DNA from: CAVDAL01 sp963606965 | Lineage (GTDB): Bacteria; Actinomycetota; Coriobacteriia; Coriobacteriales; QAMH01 | Assembly (NCBI GenBank): GCA_963606965.1 | Contig: CAVDAL010000118.1 | Span: 1 to 10,484 of the forward strand | Direction of reading: 5' to 3' | Length of the DNA: 10,484 bases | Notes under the pieces: model-generated | Told to the model about the DNA's origin: nothing | The model's input: the letters and a program-made list of their open reading frames with translations, nothing else | The model's database searches: none | Part shown: positions 1-5,675 of the stretch, in pieces | Numbering within the stretch: position 1 is the first letter of the stretch | How the letters are laid out: every line of letters begins with the position of its first letter | Program-made: the position numbers and the translations under genes

Positions 1-1
1 G

Positions 2-96
2 GTGGCAAATCAAGCCGGTTGTGCCCCACTTTTATCAAAAAACTTGCACATTTCCGTTCCAAATTACCAGCAAGTGGCAAACAGATGCGGTTGTGC
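2..96. repeat. Pair of imperfect direct repeats beyond the ddl terminator
   Basis: A 23-nt sequence at 2-24 recurs at 74-96 with 18 of 23 positions identical. Both outer parts are conserved (GTGGCAAA at the left, GGTTGTGC at the right) and only the centre differs. The copies start 72 bp apart. No gene is visible in 1-98. Conserved ends with a variable centre would fit two binding sites for one dimeric protein, or the edge of a repeat family continuing to the left of the window. The function is unknown. Confidence 0.4.
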
Positions 97-98
97 GC

Positions 99-132
99 AA
101 AAAAAGAAGCAGCTGCGCGAATGCACAGCTGC
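99..132 (-). terminator. Intrinsic terminator of the ddl operon
   Basis: Read on the minus strand, GCAGCTG (132-126) pairs with CAGCTGC (115-109). The stem continues inward through a T-G wobble and two GC pairs to an ATTC loop. It is followed at once by TTCTTTTTTT (108-99). On the plus strand the wobble becomes a C-A mismatch and no T-tract follows, so the signal works in the minus direction. It lies about 180 nt after the ddl stop and would end the operon transcript downstream of the 152-309 element. Confidence 0.85.
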
Positions 133-151
133 ACCAACTTAACTCTTAACA

Positions 152-309
152 GCATTCGGGTGCTCTCGAGGCGATATGCGAAACAGCAGTGCAAAAAATG
201 GAGCTCGGGAGCCGAGGCTTAGTGAGCAAAGCGAACGATTACGAGGCTGAGCTTCATTTTTTGTGCTGCGGGCGTGAAGCCCTTTGAGCCGAAACGAGCA
301 CCCGAATGC
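152..309. repeat. Structured element bounded by a 14-bp inverted repeat (possible ncRNA, 3'-UTR structure or MITE-like repeat)
   Basis: The arms 152-165 (GCATTCGGGTGCTC) and 296-309 are perfect reverse complements. Inside, 186-206 pairs with 249-269 over 21 positions, including an A6/T6 core. On the plus strand three of these are G-U wobbles (190/265, 191/264, 201/254); on the minus strand they are C-A mismatches. A small hairpin, GGGC-GTGAA-GCCC, sits at 270-282, giving a junction-like fold with a 42-nt apical region (207-248) in which GAGGCT occurs twice. The element starts 3 nt after the ddl stop codon and ends before the operon terminator, so minus-strand read-through as ddl 3' UTR is expected. 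The wobbles favour a plus-strand RNA, but I see no convincing plus promoter. No coding potential and no obvious target-site duplication are seen. I cannot match it to a named RNA family. Confidence 0.45.
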
Positions 310-312
310 AAT

Positions 313-1299
313 CTATCTAGCAACAGCGTTTTCAAGTAGTTCATTAAGCACTGCTTTCAATGACAAACCAGCAGCTTTGCATGCCATTGGGAAGCCTGAA
401 AGCGGACCCATACCAGGAGACACATCAATTTCAAGAACGCGAGCACAAGCTCCATCCCAGATAATATCGACACGGCTTAAATCGCGGCAACCAAATGCTT
501 GATGCACTTCAACAGCAGCTCGCTCAATTTCACTGCGGATTGCTTGCGCCTGAGCTTCATCTGAATGCAGCGATTCTAAACGCACAGGAGCAAAATAGTC
601 CACCGCCTCGTCATCAATGCGAGCATCCGTATCATACAAGCGACCATCTTTCGGCACAATCTCTACAGCTGGCAGCGCATATGCGTCCGCTCCTTCGCCA
701 AGAACAGAAACAGCAATTTGCACACCGTCAATCCATTCTTCAATGATGACTTCTGTATCAAAGCTGAAAGCCTTCAGCAAACCTTCAGCCAGTTCCTTTG
801 TATTGTTGACCTTTGACATGCCAAGAGCAGAACCTTGCTTTGCTGGCTTAACAGCAAGTGGATAACCAGCAGGAATGTGTTCTTCCACAAGATCAAGTGC
901 ACATGCCGCGCCCATGTCCTTAAACATAGCCTCGCTCAAGCAAAGCCCAGGAATTGCAACAGCAGCACCCTGCTGCCCATCATAAAAATTGCTCAATGTG
1001 GAAGCAAGCGTTGCCTTGTTCCATGTCTGTCTGCAAACACTTGCGGGGCAACCAACAAGAGGAATGTTCAACAAATCGCACAGCGCTTGAATGCTGCCAT
1101 CTTCACCATTTTTGCCATGAAGCGCGCTATATGCAACATCTGGTTTTTCCGCGCGCAAAACATTTACAAGCTCATCAGTTGTGTCAAGCGGCAAAACCTC
1201 ATGCCCAGCCTCTTCCAAAGCATCGCAAACATTCTTGCCTGAGCTCAAAGAAAAATCGCGTTCGTGGCTTTTGCCACCCATCAAAACTGCAACCTTCAT
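313..1299 (-). CDS. ddl: D-alanine--D-alanine ligase (divergent Ddl, ATP-grasp)
   Basis: The enzyme joins two D-alanines using ATP to make the dipeptide that caps peptidoglycan precursors in the cytoplasm. The protein has 328 residues, normal for Ddl. The N-terminal part has GGKSHERDFSLSSG (8-21) and HGKNGEDG (61-68). K95 lies in WNKATL. The ATP-grasp part has VKPAKQGSALGM (150-161), EEW (187-189), RVDII (276-280) and the metal/substrate segment EIDVSPGM (290-297). Several positions depart from textbook Ddl: ERDFSL replaces EHEVSL, EID replaces EIN, and the usual YDYEAKY stretch is YDTDARI. It could therefore be a lineage-specific Ddl or an ATP-grasp ligase of altered specificity. The ATG follows the aminotransferase stop directly (TAAATG), with GGAGG inside that upstream gene's end, so the two genes are probably translationally coupled. 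It is the last gene before the terminator at 99-132. Confidence 0.88.
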   Translation of the reverse strand: MKVAVLMGGKSHERDFSLSSGKNVCDALEEAGHEVLPLDTTDELVNVLRAEKPDVAYSALHGKNGEDGSIQALCDLLNIPLVGCPASVCRQTWNKATLASTLSNFYDGQQGAAVAIPGLCLSEAMFKDMGAACALDLVEEHIPAGYPLAVKPAKQGSALGMSKVNNTKELAEGLLKAFSFDTEVIIEEWIDGVQIAVSVLGEGADAYALPAVEIVPKDGRLYDTDARIDDEAVDYFAPVRLESLHSDEAQAQAIRSEIERAAVEVHQAFGCRDLSRVDIIWDGACARVLEIDVSPGMGPLSGFPMACKAAGLSLKAVLNELLENAVAR

Positions 1300-2553
1300 T
1301 TATTCCTCCAAAACTCCGGCTTTTACAAAAGCGCGGTAAAGTTCGAGTCGTTCATTTATAACTTCTGCAAGGCGGCGAATTGCCTCGTGCAACTGCTCCG
1401 GTTCCTCAAAGCAAAAAGCCATGCGCATTGAATCATGCCCACGCCCATCAGGATAAAAACTGCTGCCCGGCGCAAATGTAATGCCGCGTTCAAGCGCAAG
1501 ATTTAGCAGTTCATCTGTGTCAATGCACTTTGGAACAGTAACCCAAATGAATAGCCCGCCTTCAGGCTTTGTCCATGTAACTTCTGGCGGCATCAATTCT
1601 TCAAGCGCATCCAAAATTGCTTGACGGCGGCGCGTATAAACAGCAATCGACTTCTTCAAGGTCTCGCGCCACTGCGTGTCATGGAAGTAATGTTCAACCA
1701 TAACTTGGCACAGCGCAGAGCCGCACAAATCTGTGCCCTGCTTGATAAGATTAATCTTTGAAATAATGCCTTCAGGAGCGATGATGCAACCAAGGCGCAA
1801 ACCCGGTGCAAAAATCTTGCTGACAGTGCCAAGGTAAATAACATCGTCGCTCATTGAACGCAGCGTTGGTACTTCTTCGCCCGCATAACGCAAACGCCCG
1901 TAAGGATTATCTTCAACAATTGGAATGTTATATTCATCCATCAATTCAATCAAGCGCTTGCGACGTTCAAGCGACATTGTCACGCCTGTTGGATTTTGGA
2001 AGTTAGGGATTGTATAAAGGAACTTTGCCCCACCCTTGCCTAGGCGCTTTAACTCTTCTTCAAGCAAGTCAATGCGAATGCCTTCATCATCCATTGGAAT
2101 GCAATGCACGTCTGGCTGATATGCACTGAATGCCTGCAAGGCGCCAAGATATGTTGGGCCTTCTGTCAAAATAACATCGCCCGGATTAACAAAAGTTTTT
2201 GGAATTAAGTCGAGCGCCTGCTGCGCGCCAGTCGTGATAATCACATTTTCAGGCTGCGCGTCGATGTCCATGTCTTTGACCATTTCGCAAACAAGTTCGC
2301 GAGTTTGAATGCGGCCATTTGTTCCGCCATATTGCAAAGCAGTCAGGCCTTCATCCAAAATCACATTTTTGGCGGCCTCGGCAACTTGGTCAAGCGGAAG
2401 AGCAGAAATGTCAGGCATGCCACCTGACAAGCTGATGATATCGCTGCGGCTTGCAGCTGCGAAAAGATCACGGACAGCTGAAGAACGCATTGTCTTCATG
2501 CGGTCGGCGTAGCTTCCAGCCCAGCGATCAAATTGAATTCTTGAATCACTCAT
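1300..2553 (-). CDS. PLP-dependent aminotransferase, fold type I (2-aminoadipate/aromatic aminotransferase-like)
   Basis: This protein of 417 residues belongs to the class I/II aminotransferases, closest in pattern to the LysN/ARO8-like group often fused to MocR regulators; here there is no DNA-binding domain. Visible landmarks are SLSGGMPD (41-48), TTGAQQALDL (107-116), PNFQNPTG with N187, VEDNPYG with D215 (pairs with the pyridine nitrogen of PLP) and Y218, the Schiff-base lysine K246 in SKIFAPGLRLG with phosphate-binding R253, and the C-terminal carboxylate-binding R377 in MRMAF. The catalytic set is complete, so it should be active; the substrate cannot be read from sequence. The ATG lies 21 nt after the preceding gene and has only a weak AGG-type ribosome site. 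The stop abuts the ddl start, so its product may supply or drain an amino acid linked to wall synthesis, which is inference from position. Confidence 0.9.
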   Translation of the reverse strand: MSDSRIQFDRWAGSYADRMKTMRSSAVRDLFAAASRSDIISLSGGMPDISALPLDQVAEAAKNVILDEGLTALQYGGTNGRIQTRELVCEMVKDMDIDAQPENVIITTGAQQALDLIPKTFVNPGDVILTEGPTYLGALQAFSAYQPDVHCIPMDDEGIRIDLLEEELKRLGKGGAKFLYTIPNFQNPTGVTMSLERRKRLIELMDEYNIPIVEDNPYGRLRYAGEEVPTLRSMSDDVIYLGTVSKIFAPGLRLGCIIAPEGIISKINLIKQGTDLCGSALCQVMVEHYFHDTQWRETLKKSIAVYTRRRQAILDALEELMPPEVTWTKPEGGLFIWVTVPKCIDTDELLNLALERGITFAPGSSFYPDGRGHDSMRMAFCFEEPEQLHEAIRRLAEVINERLELYRAFVKAGVLEE

Positions 2554-2574
2554 AATTTTGCCTATCGTCCGAAT

Positions 2575-3048
2575 TTATGCTGTTATCATATCGTGCAATT
2601 CGTCCAAAATCGCTTGCACACACACAACATCCGCAAACTCTTCCGCAAGCGCCCATTCAAGCAGGACAAGCGCGTGCTTTAAGGCTGCCAACGCGACCAT
2701 GTCATCAAGAAAAGTGACCGTCACGCGCATGAGTGCAAATCCATCTGGTGCTGTCTGTGAAAGCTCTTGTGCCCAAGATGTGTGACCTTTAAATGGCCTG
2801 TTATAAACCTTGCCTAAAAGCTCAATTATGATATGTTCAAGAAGGTGTGGGGTTTCTGTGCCGCAAATTTCATCTTCAAAAAAATCACCATTGCCATTGA
2901 CGCAAACCTGATTGCCGATATTTGGAAGGATTTCTTTTATTCGAGCGACACATTGTTCACTGACATGCAGGTTATCAAGCAAACATGCGACTTCGCAATC
3001 CATTGCACCATGCCGCATCGTGATGTGCTTAACTTGTAAGCTGCTCAA
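2575..3048 (-). CDS. Stand-alone protein resembling the N-terminal domain of cyanophycin synthetase
   Basis: The protein has 157 residues. The best-conserved segment is GTETPHLLEHIIIELLG (63-79), which resembles the GHVIEHVALELQ region of the cyanophycin synthetase (CphA) N-domain. The tail DGFALMRVTVTFLDD (102-116) followed by an Ala-rich helix also fits the end of that domain. The ATP-grasp and Mur-ligase domains of CphA are absent. HLLEH (68-72) has the form of an HxxEH metal site; in CphA1 the N-domain is reported to hide a metallopeptidase-like site, so hydrolysis of a peptide is conceivable but unproven. The start is TTG at 3048, 12 nt after the RlpA-like stop and close behind an in-frame TGA. 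An ATG at 3018 is the alternative but would cut into the first predicted strand. No signal peptide is seen. Family assignment is by pattern only. Confidence 0.65.
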   Translation of the reverse strand: MSSLQVKHITMRHGAMDCEVACLLDNLHVSEQCVARIKEILPNIGNQVCVNGNGDFFEDEICGTETPHLLEHIIIELLGKVYNRPFKGHTSWAQELSQTAPDGFALMRVTVTFLDDMVALAALKHALVLLEWALAEEFADVVCVQAILDELHDMITA

Positions 3049-3060
3049 GATTTTTCAGCC

Positions 3061-3636
3061 TTAGCCAATTATGCGATAAGAAATTTTATGGACGCCATCA
3101 AAGCCAAGCTTCTTTGCAACAGCAGGTTGCAAATCAAGTGCGCGCCCGTCAATATATGGACCGCGATCAACAACAGTAACATTTAAAATGCGGCCTTTAT
3201 ATTTAAGCTGGAGTTTTGTTCCAAGTTTCAAAGTTTTGTGAGCAACACCAAGGCTTTTCTTTGTAACTTTTGAGCCGTCTGCGCAGCCAGAACCAAGCAG
3301 TCCATCGCCGATGCCATATGTGCTAGCGGTGACCTTTTTCCATTTAAGTTCGCCATCCACGCTGCCTTTAAGCTGTGCATAGCTAACAGTATTGCCATTT
3401 TCCAATTTTTTGGAAACAAAATCTTGCGGAATTTGGAAATTAGCCGTGCCACCCTGTTCGTCTGTGAGCACAGAAGTGCGAGCCTCTATGGAAAGAGCCT
3501 CGGCCTTTTTGGCATACTCTGTGTAATCAACACCGCTATTATTAGAGGTGGTTTGACCTAAGGCAGTCCCCAGAATGCCTAAGCTCATTATGATGAAGAG
3601 TACAACCACGGCAGTTATGTCGCGTTTAAGTTTCAT
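3061..3636 (-). CDS. RlpA-like double-psi beta-barrel protein, membrane-anchored
   Basis: The protein has 191 residues from the ATG at 3636. A hydrophobic segment at about 8-27 after KLKR is a signal anchor or uncleaved signal peptide, placing the rest outside the membrane. The C-terminal half is an RlpA/3D-type barrel: ASTYGIGDGLLGSGCADG (104-121), SLGVAHKTLKLGTKLQLKY (128-146), VVDRGPYIDGRALDLQ (155-170). The VDRGPY...R.LDL signature is typical of RlpA-type lytic transglycosylases and related wall proteins, which act on peptidoglycan during division or remodelling. The middle region (30-100) is not recognised. A GTG at 3681 would add 15 residues, but a TATAAT box lies inside that extension and no usable ribosome site precedes either start, so ATG 3636 as a leaderless start is preferred. 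It is the first gene of the operon ending with ddl. Confidence 0.82.
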   Translation of the reverse strand: MKLKRDITAVVVLFIIMSLGILGTALGQTTSNNSGVDYTEYAKKAEALSIEARTSVLTDEQGGTANFQIPQDFVSKKLENGNTVSYAQLKGSVDGELKWKKVTASTYGIGDGLLGSGCADGSKVTKKSLGVAHKTLKLGTKLQLKYKGRILNVTVVDRGPYIDGRALDLQPAVAKKLGFDGVHKISYRIIG

Positions 3637-3645
3637 AGGGTGGGT

Positions 3646-3651
3646 ATTATA
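3646..3651 (-). promoter_or_regulatory. Consensus -10 box of the RlpA-like gene, likely leaderless transcript
   Basis: The minus strand reads TATAAT at 3651-3646. A start point about 7 nt downstream would fall near 3639, only a few bases before the ATG at 3636-3634. There is no Shine-Dalgarno sequence between box and ATG. The -35 position at 17-bp spacing (3674-3669, TTCGCG) is poor, so the promoter relies on its -10 or on an activator. Leaderless mRNAs are common in actinobacteria. Confidence 0.55.
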
Positions 3652-3822
3652 CCGCCGCGTGTGATATTCGCGAAATTTCACCTCAAAAATGCGTGTAAAA
3701 ATAGCAGATAAAAGGCGTTTTCGCAGGTCAGCACATGCATGAAAATGTGTGCATTTTGTGTAGAAAGTGTGAAGACAAAGCGGTCATTTTGCATTAATTT
3801 AACCGGATTTACCCTGTTTTAA

Positions 3823-3895
3823 GCTGATTTTGGAGCAATCAGCCCGCGCCTTCTCTTTATTGCCGAACGCCTGTTCGCAAGGCAAACTGGGGCGC
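3823..3895. promoter_or_regulatory. Two consecutive inverted repeats upstream of the MFS gene
   Basis: GCTGATT (3823-3829) and AATCAGC (3837-3843) form a perfect 7-bp dyad around TTGGAGC. A second, composite dyad follows: outer GCGCC (3846-3850) with GGCGC (3891-3895), then TTGCC (3860-3864) with GGCAA (3881-3885), or alternatively CGAAC (3864-3868) with GTTCG (3873-3877). Neither is followed by a T-tract on either strand, so they are not terminators. They lie upstream of the predicted MFS -10 box and would then act as DNA operator sites. If transcription starts further left, they would form a structured leader. Confidence 0.4.
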
Positions 3896-3914
3896 TTATG
3901 CAAGACTTCAGCTA

Positions 3915-3957
3915 TATAATCTCTTGCACAACAACAAAAATTCTTATCAAAAAGGAG
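3915..3957 (+). promoter_or_regulatory. MFS gene -10 box and ribosome binding site
   Basis: TATAAT at 3915-3920 is a perfect -10 box. At 17-bp spacing the -35 position reads GCGCTT, which is weak, so activation or another promoter is possible. AAAGGAG at 3951-3957 is a strong ribosome binding site, 6 nt before the ATG at 3964. The predicted leader is about 35 nt. Confidence 0.5.
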
Positions 3958-3963
3958 CGATAA

Positions 3964-5190
3964 ATGGCAACGGATGCCATAAAGCAAAAACAAAATTCAA
4001 CGCAAAATGGGGACAAAATTGCGAATTATTTAACCAGCCTTGGACATGCCTGTTCAGATATTAATCAAGGCGCAATCACGGCGCTGTTACCGTTTTTAGT
4101 CGCGTCATATGGCTATGGATATACTTCTGTTGCCCTGCTTGTTTTTGCTGCAAATATTGCATCTGCCATTATTCAACCTATTTTTGGAACAATTGGCGAC
4201 AAGCACCCGTGTCCATGGTTTATGTCGCTTGGAATTTTCTTTGCAGGTCTTGGAATGACATTGATTGGCTTTGTTCAAAACTATTGGCTTGTTTTGGCAT
4301 CTGCAATGCTTTCAGGCATTGGCGTTGCAATGTTTCATCCTGAAGGTGGCAGACTTGCAAACTTGGCAGCAGGCAGTCGCAAAGCAAATGGCATGAGCAT
4401 TTTTGCTGTTGGTGGAAACATTGGCTTTTTCGTAGGTCCAATTCTTACAGCTGCATTTTTGTCAAAATTTGGAATGCATGGCACAATTGTTTTTATTATC
4501 CCAGCAAGCATTTGCGCAATCATCTTGCTCTGTTTTGCAAAGCGCTTTAAGGCTTTGGGCTGTGCTCGCACAATCAAAGAACAGCACGGCGGCAGCGTGA
4601 AAGAAAACTGGCCACTTTTCTGGAATGTCATGTCTGTTTTATCTGCAAGGTCGATTATCAGCTATGGACTTCTGTCATTTGTTCCGCTTTTCATCATGGA
4701 TGTTATGGGGCAAAGCGAAGCTGTAAGCTCTTCAATTTTGTCACTTTTTGCAATATGCGGAGCAGCATCAACTGTTATTTCTGGAAAGATTTCAGAACGT
4801 GTTGGCGCGAACAGACTTGCGCTTACTTGTCTTGCATGCACAGCCGTTTTCTTAGTTGCTTTTGCCTTCAACTCGTCTTTTATTGTAGCAATTATTCTTT
4901 CAATATTTCTTGCTGTTGCAACAGACTTGTTCTATCCATCATCTGTGGCACTTGGCATGAGCTATGTGCCGGCTCATCTTGGCACAGCTAGTGGAATTTC
5001 TTATGGTGTGGTCATTGCAGTCGGCGGAATTGTGGAACCATTCCTTGGCATGGCAGGTGACGCAATTGGTTTGCGACATGTCATGTTAATTTTGGTTATA
5101 TTCGCTATTATTGGTGCTGTATTAACACTTGTTTTGCAGCGCGCAGATTGCAAATATAAAAACCGCCAAGAAGCTGCTGAAATTCAATAA
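3964..5190 (+). CDS. MFS transporter of the fosmidomycin-resistance (Fsr) type
   Basis: This 408-residue integral membrane protein has the hydrophobic pattern of a 12-helix major facilitator. Family signs are LGHACSDINQGA (26-37) at the start of helix 1, FGTIGDKHPCPW (74-85) as the loop 2-3 motif, FHPEGGRLAN (124-133) and VGGNIGFFVGP (149-159) in helices 4-5. These are typical of the Fsr-like group of drug or sugar-phosphate efflux carriers. The group label does not establish fosmidomycin as substrate. The helix 6-7 loop carries a charged stretch (KEQHGGSVKEN). A strong ribosome site precedes the ATG. It is a single-gene unit, divergent from the RlpA-like gene and convergent with purE, whose stop is 3 bp away. 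No terminator hairpin is visible at its end. Confidence 0.85.
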   Translation: MATDAIKQKQNSTQNGDKIANYLTSLGHACSDINQGAITALLPFLVASYGYGYTSVALLVFAANIASAIIQPIFGTIGDKHPCPWFMSLGIFFAGLGMTLIGFVQNYWLVLASAMLSGIGVAMFHPEGGRLANLAAGSRKANGMSIFAVGGNIGFFVGPILTAAFLSKFGMHGTIVFIIPASICAIILLCFAKRFKALGCARTIKEQHGGSVKENWPLFWNVMSVLSARSIISYGLLSFVPLFIMDVMGQSEAVSSSILSLFAICGAASTVISGKISERVGANRLALTCLACTAVFLVAFAFNSSFIVAIILSIFLAVATDLFYPSSVALGMSYVPAHLGTASGISYGVVIAVGGIVEPFLGMAGDAIGLRHVMLILVIFAIIGAVLTLVLQRADCKYKNRQEAAEIQ

Positions 5191-5193
5191 TTA

Positions 5194-5649
5194 TTATTCC
5201 GCAAGCTTTTTCTTATAATCTGCAATTACTTGTGCATAATATTCATTACCAGTTGCAAGAATTTGCGTTGCAAGAATGGCAGCATTTTTTGCACCATTGA
5301 TTGCAACTGTTGCAACTGGCACACCTGTTGGCATTTGCACCATAGAAAGCAAAGAATCAAGACCACCAAGATCGCTTGTCTTCATGGGCACAGCAATTAC
5401 AGGCAGCGGAGTATATGCAGCAACAACACCGCCAAGATGTGCCGCCTTGCCAGCTGCAGCAATTATGACCTTCATGCCACGCTCTTTTGCGCCGGCTGCC
5501 CATTCATGCACTCGTGCAGGGTTGCGATGTGCTGAAGCAACTACCAATTCATAAGGAACGCCCAGTTCATCGAGCATTTCTTTGCAGCCTTCCATCACTG
5601 GCATGTCGCTATTTGAACCCATAATAATTCCAACTAATGCATCAGCCAT
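5194..5649 (-). CDS. purE: N5-carboxyaminoimidazole ribonucleotide mutase (PurE)
   Basis: PurE converts N5-CAIR to CAIR in de novo purine synthesis. The protein has 151 residues, a normal length. It has the GSNSD motif (11-15), SAHRNP (39-44), where class I enzymes usually read SAHRTP, and AAGKAAHLGG (65-74) followed by LDSLLSMVQMPTGVPVAT (97-114). The SAHR form, not SAHK, indicates the bacterial class I mutase that needs PurK; purK is not in this window. HLGG replaces the common HLPG. GAGAGG about 8 nt before the ATG is the ribosome site. It is the last gene of the purA-purD-NUDIX-purE cluster, 26 nt after the NUDIX stop. No intrinsic terminator is seen after it. Confidence 0.93.
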   Translation of the reverse strand: MADALVGIIMGSNSDMPVMEGCKEMLDELGVPYELVVASAHRNPARVHEWAAGAKERGMKVIIAAAGKAAHLGGVVAAYTPLPVIAVPMKTSDLGGLDSLLSMVQMPTGVPVATVAINGAKNAAILATQILATGNEYYAQVIADYKKKLAE

Positions 5650-5675
5650 AATTTGTGCCTCTCTCCTCTATTTCT

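Larger units (their letters stand above)
3637..3963. other. Divergent intergenic region between the RlpA-like and MFS genes
   Basis: No credible gene lies in this 327-bp stretch. Its left edge holds the -10 box of the RlpA-like gene. At 3731-3752 an imperfect inverted repeat (CACAT/ATGTG arms) overlaps a copy of TGTGCATT (3748-3755), the same octamer (AATGCACA on the other strand) that is arrayed in front of purA. Next come CGGT...ACCG arms (3781-3805), two stronger inverted repeats (3823-3895), and the MFS promoter and ribosome site. The density of dyads suggests a regulated region. Confidence 0.6.

Noticed and set aside
19..222. Plus-strand 67-codon open frame
   Set aside because: It runs through the ddl terminator and half of the inverted-repeat element, has no ribosome site and its product looks random.
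954..1361. Cys/His-rich 135-codon plus-strand frame opposite ddl
   Set aside because: It is the shadow of the ddl coding sequence; no ribosome site or promoter and no recognisable domain.
3860..3885. tRNA T-arm-like GTTCG hairpin
   Set aside because: The loop lacks the conserved A58 position, the stem length is wrong and no acceptor or anticodon arms surround it.
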